Source: Lachnospiraceae bacterium
GTDB taxonomy: Bacteria > Bacillota_A > Clostridia > Lachnospirales > Lachnospiraceae
Length of the DNA stretch: 16,481 bases
Direction of reading: 5' to 3'
Assembly: GCA_017540915.1 (NCBI GenBank)
Contig: JAFYAD010000220.1
Location: 1 to 16,481, forward strand
The translations under genes were made by a program, and so were the position numbers. Shown here one piece after another: positions 1-5,968 of this stretch (position 1 is the stretch's first letter; each line of letters opens with the position of its first letter). Under the pieces are notes generated by a model. That model did not search any database, was not told the origin of the DNA, and saw only the letters and a program-made list of their open reading frames with translations.

Positions 1-2
1 CC

Positions 3-1373
3 GCCTGGGGTTCACCGGTCATCACAAAGACTGCCATAGACGGCTACAAAAAAGCCGGTTTCAAGACCGTCCGCATACCGGTGGCATGGTCTAACATGAT
101 GTCCGAAGACGGAAAATACACTATCAACCCGGATTATATGGCAAGGGTCGATGAGATCGTAAACTGGGCGTTGGATGACGGTCTTTATGTCGTGTTGAAT
201 ATCCATTACGACAGCGGATGGTGGGCTTCATTCGGATCTTCAAAAGAGTCCGAGCGAAAAGCCGCCATGGAGAAATACAAAGCTGTCTGGACACAGCTCT
301 CCGATCATTACAAAGATTATCCGGACAAACTGATCCTGGAGACCGCCAACGAAGAGCTCAGCGCTGCCCTGAACACACCAAACGAATATGTTTCCGATTC
401 CGGATATTACAAATCTCAGGACGAGCTGTATGATCTGGTCAATGAGATAAACCAGACCTGTGTGGATATCATACGCAAAAGCGGCGGCGGCAACAGCGAC
501 AGATACATTCTGGTGGCAGGATTCGGAACAGATATTGCCGCCACAAGTGACGGACGTTTTAAGATGCCCGAAGATACAGTCAAAGGCAGGCTTATAGTAT
601 CCGTACATTTTTACAGTTACCTGGAGTTCAGCTCAAAGGACTCAAAGGAAGACCGCAAGACCGCCATCAATTCCATGAAAAACATTCTGGGTATAGCTAA
701 ACGCAGCTTCTGCGACAAGGGTTATCCTGTCATCATAGGTGAGTATAACGTTAATGTTATGCAGTACAGTGACACGAAATACAGGCTTGAGCTCTACAAA
801 GCCCTGATAAAATATGCCTGCAAAAACGGAATGTGCCCTCTGATATGGGACACAGCTACCAGTGAGATGTACGACAGGACAAAGGGCACCTACCTTCGTG
901 CAAAAGAGCGTAAAGCCCTGAAAAAGCTCTCTAAAAAGGTTTCCAAATTCAAGCCTTATAAACCTTCTGAAGGTGGCGGTGATCACACATGGAAGGGTGA
1001 TCTCGGTCTCTCCGGATGGGTTGTATCCGAGCCCGTTCCTTCCGGTAATGCCGGCTTCGGCATCATCAAGACAGGAAATGTCTATCAGATATCCGGCGTG
1101 GAATGGTCCGCTCTTTCCGGGAAGACACTCACCATCTCAGCAACAGACGTAAAAGGCGCTTCCTCCGTAACACTGGGACTGGGCAGAAACCTGAACGTCG
1201 AAAACCAGTACTGGCCCGTATTGGACGATCCGGAGATAAGCCGGAGTATCACTCTCTCTTCTAAGACAGTGATAGATCTTTCCGGGCTTAATCTTTCCGA
1301 CTCGGACAACATCTATATTTCTTTCAGCGGAGCCGAGGCATTTAGCGGTAAATTCACTTTGATTTTCGAATGA
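3..1373 (+). CDS. Glycoside hydrolase family 5 (GH5_4-like) endo-glucanase, 5' end outside window
   Basis: The reading frame is open from the left edge, so the start and presumed signal peptide are missing; the GTG at 81 lies inside the conserved VRIPVAW strand and is not a start. GH5 landmarks in order: a TAWG-like AWGSP, VRIPVAW, HYDSGWW (His codon 204), ETANE with the acid/base Glu at codon 351, the VSVHFYSY strand, GEYN with the nucleophile Glu at codon 741, and IWDTA (Trp codon 846). The segments 'IIRKSGGGNSDRYILVAGF' and 'LIVSVHFY' resemble GH5_4 endoglucanases/xyloglucanases. Such enzymes are secreted and cut beta-1,4-glucans or xyloglucan; the actual substrate is not readable here. 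After a Gly-rich linker (near 970-990) comes a ~125-residue beta-rich, Ser/Thr-rich C-terminal domain that I do not recognise, possibly carbohydrate-binding. No terminator separates it from the sugar transferase 34 bp downstream, so it may belong to the polysaccharide operon and trim its product. Confidence 0.9.
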   Translation, partial: AWGSPVITKTAIDGYKKAGFKTVRIPVAWSNMMSEDGKYTINPDYMARVDEIVNWALDDGLYVVLNIHYDSGWWASFGSSKESERKAAMEKYKAVWTQLSDHYKDYPDKLILETANEELSAALNTPNEYVSDSGYYKSQDELYDLVNEINQTCVDIIRKSGGGNSDRYILVAGFGTDIAATSDGRFKMPEDTVKGRLIVSVHFYSYLEFSSKDSKEDRKTAINSMKNILGIAKRSFCDKGYPVIIGEYNVNVMQYSDTKYRLELYKALIKYACKNGMCPLIWDTATSEMYDRTKGTYLRAKERKALKKLSKKVSKFKPYKPSEGGGDHTWKGDLGLSGWVVSEPVPSGNAGFGIIKTGNVYQISGVEWSALSGKTLTISATDVKGASSVTLGLGRNLNVENQYWPVLDDPEISRSITLSSKTVIDLSGLNLSDSDNIYISFSGAEAFSGKFTLIFE

Positions 1374-1407
1374 TCAAAAGACAGAGGACCACGGAGACAA
1401 TCTCATC

Positions 1408-2808
1408 ATGAACGGCAAGAAAAAAGGATCTCTTAAATACATATACAGAGGCTTGTGTACGGTCATCCTGACCATATTCGCCGAACTGTCTTTTTACCTG
1501 TGCTGGCACAGTCTCGTGCAGAATGTTGTCATGGAAAAGATGGAGCTTAATGTCTATCTTTTCGGCATGGGTAATATGGGTATGTCACTGCTAATCTACC
1601 TTGTGTTGTATCTCACCATAGGCAAGGTTTTGTATGCCTTCAGGATAGGAGTGGAGAGAACCGCCAATATCGCGGCATCCCAGGCTCTGACCTTTTTGGT
1701 GGTGGATGTGCTGGAAGTTTTGATCTCCATGGCGATAGCCGGTAACTTCAGATTTTTCCTGAGTTTTACAGTGGCATATTTTCTGCTGTTCTTATTGCAG
1801 ACTGTGGTGGCAGGTATCGTAGTGATCTTTATGATACGCCTGTACCGCAGATGTTTCCCACCGCTTTTGATCCTGGAGATCGACGGCGAATATAATAACG
1901 AACTCACGGAAAAGGTCAACGGTCTGATCCACAAATACAAGATCATCAAAAAGATCAACGTGGACGTGGGCATGGAGGCCATTGAAGCCGAGCTTCCCGA
2001 TTATGACGCAGTGTTGATAAACGATGTGTCCGCAGGCAGTGAAAACCGGATCCTCAAAATGTGTTTTGAAAAAGATAAAAGAGTTTATTTCGTGCCCAAG
2101 ATTTCGGACATCATAGTGAAAACATCGGATGAGCTGAACCTTTTTGACACTCCTCTGTTTTTGTGCAGAAATATCGGCATGAGTGCCTTCAGGCGATTCA
2201 TCAAAAGAGTGATGGACATATTCTTTTCAGGTATCGCCCTGGTGATCTTAAGTCCTCTCATGCTGATAACGGCGATAGCCATAAAGCTCGATGACGGTGG
2301 ACCGGTATTTTTCAGGCAGGAGAGATGCACGCTGAAAAATAAGAGATTCATGATCTTAAAATTCCGGTCTATGATAGTGGATGCCGAGAAAGACGGCCGC
2401 CCCAGACCGGCAGGTGAACACGACGACCGCATCACCAAAGTCGGACGTATCATCCGCGCCACCAGGATCGACGAGCTTCCGCAGCTCATCAATATCCTGA
2501 AAGGCGAGATGTCCATCGTGGGACCAAGACCGGAGCGCGTTGAAAATGTTGAATATTACACCTCAGAGATTCCTGAATTCACTTTCAGATCCAAGGTCAA
2601 AGGCGGGCTGACCGGATACGCCCAGGTTTACGGCAAATATAACACTACAGCCCTTGACAAGCTGAAGCTGGATCTTATGTACATCATGAATTACAGCGTG
2701 CTGATGGATGTCCAGATCATATTTGAAACACTGAAGATCATATTCCGCAGAGAGAGCACGGAAGGTTTCAGCGAAGAGCGTATAAAAGACATGTCAGGCG
2801 AGAGGTAA
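1408..2808 (+). CDS. Polyprenyl-phosphate sugar-1-phosphate transferase (WcaJ/CpsE-type, exopolysaccharide initiation)
   Basis: A 466-aa protein with the large-PGT architecture: about four N-terminal membrane helices (roughly residues 13-33, 50-70, 90-112, 115-140), a soluble Rossmann-like middle region (~150-255), and a C-terminal bacterial sugar transferase domain (~262-460). The transferase domain starts with the re-entrant helix after KRVMD and carries KFRSM, the catalytic Asp-Glu dyad D355-E356 in RIDELPQL, and the GPRP motif. The family transfers a hexose-1-phosphate from a UDP-sugar to undecaprenyl phosphate on the cytoplasmic face, the first step of exopolysaccharide or capsule assembly. 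Which sugar cannot be told. The ATG at 1408 has only a weak GGAG upstream, and translation may depend partly on the upstream gene. Its stop lies 5 bp before the start of the second transferase, so the two are very likely co-translated. Confidence 0.93.
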   Translation: MNGKKKGSLKYIYRGLCTVILTIFAELSFYLCWHSLVQNVVMEKMELNVYLFGMGNMGMSLLIYLVLYLTIGKVLYAFRIGVERTANIAASQALTFLVVDVLEVLISMAIAGNFRFFLSFTVAYFLLFLLQTVVAGIVVIFMIRLYRRCFPPLLILEIDGEYNNELTEKVNGLIHKYKIIKKINVDVGMEAIEAELPDYDAVLINDVSAGSENRILKMCFEKDKRVYFVPKISDIIVKTSDELNLFDTPLFLCRNIGMSAFRRFIKRVMDIFFSGIALVILSPLMLITAIAIKLDDGGPVFFRQERCTLKNKRFMILKFRSMIVDAEKDGRPRPAGEHDDRITKVGRIIRATRIDELPQLINILKGEMSIVGPRPERVENVEYYTSEIPEFTFRSKVKGGLTGYAQVYGKYNTTALDKLKLDLMYIMNYSVLMDVQIIFETLKIIFRRESTEGFSEERIKDMSGER

Positions 2809-2813
2809 GATAT

Positions 2814-3479
2814 ATGACGAGATTTTTTGATATTTTGTTTTCCTTTATAGCCATCATCATACTGCTGCCATTTATGATACCCATCATGATAGGCTTAAAA
2901 CTCACCGGAGAACACTATATTTTCTACGAACAGCTCAGAATGGGAAAAGGCAACCGCCCCTTTAAGCTGTTAAAATTTGCTACGATGCTCAAGGATTCCC
3001 CAAACATGAAAGGCGGGATATTCACCGAGAAAAACGACCCCAGGATCTTGCCTATGGGCAGATTCCTGAGGAAGACCAAGATCAATGAATTACCCCAGCT
3101 TTTAAATATTCTGGCGGGGCAGATGAGCATTATCGGCTATCGTCCCATAGTGCCGGAGCAGTTTGCTCTCTATTCACCCAAAGTCAAGAGGAAGCTTAAG
3201 AGGATCCGCCCGGGTCTTTCGGGCATAGGTTCCATTGTCTTCAGAAACGAGGAGGAGCTTCTGCAGCAGATGGAGGACAAAACCGCATTTCGTAACGATG
3301 TGATCGGACCGTACAAGGGCGAACTGGAATGCTGGTATGCCGACCACAGATCACTGTCTCTGTATTTCAAGCTGATCTTTCTCACTGCCGAGGCAGTGAT
3401 ACACCCCGATTCCCGGAAATGGAAGACCGCCTTCAAAGACCTTCCAAAACCCTCACCCGAACTTGCAAAATACCTCTAG
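2814..3479 (+). CDS. Small PglC-like sugar transferase with altered catalytic motif (NE for DE)
   Basis: A 221-aa protein made almost only of the bacterial sugar transferase domain, with one N-terminal re-entrant/membrane helix (~5-27), as in monotopic phosphoglycosyl transferases such as PglC. Family blocks are visible: FDILFSFIAI, FYEQLRMGKG, the KLLKFATM strand, NDPRILPMGRFLRKTKINELPQLLNIL, and GQMSIIGYRP. Two departures stand out. The catalytic Asp-Glu dyad of the family reads Asn91-Glu92, and the usual GPRP reads GYRP. The neighbouring large transferase keeps both canonical motifs. It may accept an unusual substrate, act as a partner of the large transferase, or be inactive; the sequence does not decide. 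The Shine-Dalgarno AGAGG (2801-2805) overlaps the end of the preceding gene. Its own stop is followed within one base by the AGGAGG of the dehydratase gene. Confidence 0.88.
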   Translation: MTRFFDILFSFIAIIILLPFMIPIMIGLKLTGEHYIFYEQLRMGKGNRPFKLLKFATMLKDSPNMKGGIFTEKNDPRILPMGRFLRKTKINELPQLLNILAGQMSIIGYRPIVPEQFALYSPKVKRKLKRIRPGLSGIGSIVFRNEEELLQQMEDKTAFRNDVIGPYKGELECWYADHRSLSLYFKLIFLTAEAVIHPDSRKWKTAFKDLPKPSPELAKYL

Positions 3480-3483
3480 GAGG
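3478..3483 (+). promoter_or_regulatory. Shine-Dalgarno AGGAGG fixing the dehydratase start
   Basis: A perfect AGGAGG overlaps the TAG stop of the preceding gene (3477-3479) and lies 6 nt before ATG 3490. It rules out the in-frame ATG at 3463, which is upstream of it, and disfavours ATG 3484, which follows it with no spacer. Confidence 0.85.
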
Positions 3484-3489
3484 ATGATC

Positions 3490-4698
3490 ATGACCAAAGA
3501 CAACATATTGCCGCTGATAGGCAGGGACGCACCCCTTTTTGGCGAGGATCTGGCAGCATGGAACAACCGTATCAAAGATATGATACATGACTTCAGAATA
3601 TTGGTCATCGGAGGCGCCGGGACCATAGGATCAGCCATATGCAGGGAGCTCTTTGCCGGGGATCCCAAGGTGCTACATGTTGTGGATATAAGCGAAAATA
3701 ATATGGTTGAACTCGTGAGAGATATAAGATCCTCCACCGGTTACGGAACAGGAGAGTTCGCCACATTTGCCATAGACTGCGGCTCACAGATCTTCGACGC
3801 TCTCATAAAAGATACCACTTCACGCATTGGAGGATATGACTATATTTTTAACACCAGTGCGCTGAAACATGTGCGCTCCGAAAAAGATCCCTATACGCTG
3901 ATGCGCATGATCGATGTAAATGTTTTCAACACAGAGAAGACAATGCAGATGGCAGCTGCCATGGGAGCAAAAAAATATTTCTGCGTTTCCACGGATAAGG
4001 CGGCAAATCCAGTCAATATGATGGGCGCCAGCAAACGCATTATGGAATACTATCTGAACCGCAGGAGCATGGATGTGACAGTGTCTACGGCGCGCTTTGC
4101 AAATGTGGCTTTTTCCGACGGGTCACTGCTGTACGGATTCAATAAACGCCTGGAGAAAGGCCAGCCCATATCTGCACCCGAAGATGTCAGACGCTACTTT
4201 GTAACACCGAGAGAATCAGGAATACTGTGTATTCTGTCTGCGCTGACGGGCGAAAACAGGGATATTTATTTTCCAAAGCTTGACGAAAGACTTAACATGG
4301 TGACCTTCAGCCACATAGCCGAGCGCTATCTTGAAAGTCTTGGATACGAACCCGTCAGATGCGAGACCGAGCAGGAAGCCAGAGATCGCGTGGACGAACT
4401 TAAATCCCGGGGCAAATATCCCGTCTATTTTTTCACCAGCGATACCACAGGAGAGAAAGACTACGAGGAATTCTATACCGACGGTGAGACCCTGGATCTT
4501 AACCGTTTTGCAGATATAGGCATTGTGAAAAAAGATGCTGATTTTGACAATGACAGATTGGAATATTTCACTTCAGAGATCGCAGCATTTAAAAAAGCCG
4601 GTCATTGGTCAAGAAAAGACCTTATAGACCTGTTTTGCACCATGATCCCTGAATTTGCCCACAAAGAGACAGGAAAATTCCTGGACGGAAGAATGTAA
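3490..4698 (+). CDS. NDP-sugar 4,6-dehydratase/epimerase, CapD/WbpM-type, soluble short form
   Basis: A 402-aa protein of the extended SDR superfamily, polysaccharide biosynthesis (CapD/FlaA1/WbpM) group. It has an N-terminal Rossmann NAD(P) motif GGAGTIG (residues 41-47), the conserved FNTSALKHV segment, and the catalytic block with STDK (D169, K170) and MGASK (M178, K182). Met at the usual SDR Tyr position is known in the WbpM/CapD branch. That branch normally has N-terminal membrane helices; here they are absent, so the protein should be cytoplasmic. The likely reaction is dehydration of UDP-GlcNAc (or a similar UDP-HexNAc) to the 4-keto-6-deoxy sugar, feeding the transferases just upstream. 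No aminotransferase or acetyltransferase partner lies in the window. I chose ATG 3490 because AGGAGG ends 6 nt before it; in-frame ATGs at 3463 and 3484 lie upstream of or too close to that site. The C-terminal ~70 residues are poorly conserved to my eye. Confidence 0.88.
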   Translation: MTKDNILPLIGRDAPLFGEDLAAWNNRIKDMIHDFRILVIGGAGTIGSAICRELFAGDPKVLHVVDISENNMVELVRDIRSSTGYGTGEFATFAIDCGSQIFDALIKDTTSRIGGYDYIFNTSALKHVRSEKDPYTLMRMIDVNVFNTEKTMQMAAAMGAKKYFCVSTDKAANPVNMMGASKRIMEYYLNRRSMDVTVSTARFANVAFSDGSLLYGFNKRLEKGQPISAPEDVRRYFVTPRESGILCILSALTGENRDIYFPKLDERLNMVTFSHIAERYLESLGYEPVRCETEQEARDRVDELKSRGKYPVYFFTSDTTGEKDYEEFYTDGETLDLNRFADIGIVKKDADFDNDRLEYFTSEIAAFKKAGHWSRKDLIDLFCTMIPEFAHKETGKFLDGRM

Positions 4699-4700
4699 TC

Positions 4701-4734
4701 AGAAGAATGGCATTATTGCCATTCTTCTTTTTTT
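4701..4734 (+). terminator. Rho-independent terminator of the polysaccharide unit
   Basis: A perfect 11-bp inverted repeat, AGAAGAATGGC (4701-4711) and GCCATTCTTCT (4718-4728), flanks a 6-nt ATTATT loop and runs into a T tract to 4734. It begins 2 nt after the dehydratase stop codon and closes the upstream unit. The A-rich 5' side could also make it partly bidirectional, but no gene faces it. Confidence 0.93.
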
Positions 4735-4744
4735 ATGATAAAAT
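4716..4744 (+). promoter_or_regulatory. Predicted sigma-A promoter of glf, overlapping the terminator
   Basis: A -35 TTGCCA (4716-4721), a 17-nt spacer, and an extended -10 TGaTAAAAT (-10 hexamer 4739-4744) each match consensus at 5 of 6 positions. The -35 lies in the loop and 3' arm of the terminator hairpin. A transcript would start near 4751 and give a leader of about 42 nt before glf. Prediction from sequence only. Confidence 0.65.
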
Positions 4745-4792
4745 CATGTTGGGTTTTTATGTTCATCGAAAGACGCATACAAAGGAGAATAC

Positions 4793-5905
4793 ATGTACGA
4801 TTATCTGATAGTGGGTTCCGGACTGTATGGCGCGACCGTCGCACAGCAACTCCATTCAGCCGGAAGATCTGTTCTCGTCATAGACAAGCGCGATCATATC
4901 GCCGGAAATGTCTATACCGAAAAGATCGAAGACATCAATGTTCATATTTACGGAGCCCATATTTTTCATACCAACGAAAAAAAAGCCTGGGATTATGTAA
5001 ACCGTTTTGCAACATTTAACCGTTTTACAAATTCTCCCGTAGCCAATTACAAGGGAGAGCTTTACTCCCTCCCCTTCAACATGTATACATTCAATAAAAT
5101 GTGGGGAGTGGTAACGCCTGATGAGGCTGCGGAAAAGATCGCCCAACAGCGGCGAGAGATCACCGGCGAGCCCCGGAATCTCGAGGAGCAGGCGATTTCA
5201 CTGGTAGGGCGTGATATTTACGAAAAGCTGATCAAGGGCTACACCGAAAAACAGTGGGGCAGAGACTGCAAAGATCTCCCGGCATTCATCATCAAGCGCC
5301 TCCCCGTACGCCTGACCTTCGACAACAACTACTTCAACGCGCTGTACCAGGGAATCCCTGCGGGCGGGTATACAAAGATGGTCGAGAATATGTTGGACGG
5401 GATAGAAGTCAGACTCGGAATCGACTATCTGGAGGACAAGGCGAGCTGGAATGCCCGGGCACAGAAGGTTATCTACACCGGTCCCGTCGATGCGTATTTT
5501 GATTATTCCCTCGGGACTTTGGAATACCGTTCGGTGCGATTTGAAACGGAGATTTTGGATAAGCCGAACTTCCAGGGCAATGCCGCAGTCAACTACACAG
5601 ACCGGGAAACCCCCTGGACCAGGATAATCGAGCACAAATGGTTTGAGTTCGGCAAAGACGAAGAGGGCTGCGACATACCGAAGACGGTCATCTCCAGAGA
5701 GTACAGCTCGGAATGGAAACCCGGCGACGAACCATACTATCCGGTCAATGACGCACGAAATGCCGCATTGTATCAGGAGTATCTCAAGCTTTGCGATGCA
5801 GAGGAAAAAGTGATCTTTGGCGGACGTCTCGGCGAGTACAAATATTATGATATGGATCAGGTCATCATGTCGGCACTCGGCAGAGCTGACCTTGAACTTG
5901 GCTAA
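4793..5905 (+). CDS. glf: UDP-galactopyranose mutase
   Basis: A 370-aa protein, the normal length for bacterial UGM. It carries the N-terminal FAD-binding GSGLYG (residues 8-13) and an RDHIAGNVYT segment (the family usually has GGN; here AGN). Other hallmarks are the HIYGAHIFHT motif, SLPFNMYTFN, YTEKQWGRDCKDLP with the substrate-binding Trp and the Arg of FIIKRLPVR just after, and the C-terminal GGRLGEYKYYDMDQ block with FAD and substrate contacts. It interconverts UDP-Galp and UDP-Galf in the cytoplasm, supplying galactofuranose for cell-surface glycans. AAGGAG (4782-4787) lies 5 nt before the ATG. It follows a terminator and has its own predicted promoter, so it is a separate unit from the transferases but probably serves the same polysaccharide. 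Only 63 bp without a clear terminator separate it from the signalling block, so read-through is possible. Confidence 0.97.
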   Translation: MYDYLIVGSGLYGATVAQQLHSAGRSVLVIDKRDHIAGNVYTEKIEDINVHIYGAHIFHTNEKKAWDYVNRFATFNRFTNSPVANYKGELYSLPFNMYTFNKMWGVVTPDEAAEKIAQQRREITGEPRNLEEQAISLVGRDIYEKLIKGYTEKQWGRDCKDLPAFIIKRLPVRLTFDNNYFNALYQGIPAGGYTKMVENMLDGIEVRLGIDYLEDKASWNARAQKVIYTGPVDAYFDYSLGTLEYRSVRFETEILDKPNFQGNAAVNYTDRETPWTRIIEHKWFEFGKDEEGCDIPKTVISREYSSEWKPGDEPYYPVNDARNAALYQEYLKLCDAEEKVIFGGRLGEYKYYDMDQVIMSALGRADLELG

Positions 5906-5930
5906 TACAGGATGATCACTGACTTGACAA

Positions 5931-5947
5931 CGATCTGACCGAGATCG
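5931..5947 (+). repeat. Small inverted repeat between glf and the HD-GYP gene
   Basis: CGATCT (5931-5936) and AGATCG (5942-5947) can form a 6-bp hairpin with a 5-nt loop. There is no T tract after it, so it is not a terminator; it could be an operator half-site pair or chance. Confidence 0.3.
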
Positions 5948-5958
5948 CAGGATCCTTT

Positions 5959-5963
5959 GGAGG
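5959..5963 (+). promoter_or_regulatory. Shine-Dalgarno GGAGG fixing the HD-GYP gene start
   Basis: GGAGG lies 5 nt before ATG 5969 and 2 nt before ATG 5966. It excludes the TTG at 5957, which overlaps the site, and favours 5969. Confidence 0.75.
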
Positions 5964-5968
5964 TTATG

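Noticed and set aside
81..83. GTG at 81 as the start of the GH5 gene
   Set aside because: The frame is open to the left edge and the upstream codons encode conserved GH5 sequence, so the gene is truncated by the window.
4735..5019. 94-codon + strand frame starting in the glf leader
   Set aside because: It overlaps glf in another frame, has no Shine-Dalgarno site, and its translation is Arg-rich low-plausibility sequence.
5924..5929. TTGACA before the HD-GYP gene as a -35 box
   Set aside because: No acceptable -10 hexamer is found at 16-18 nt spacing (the region reads CGCAGG), so I do not call a promoter here.
5957..5968. TTG at 5957 as start of the HD-GYP gene
   Set aside because: The TTG overlaps the GGAGG Shine-Dalgarno site itself; ATG 5969 has correct spacing.
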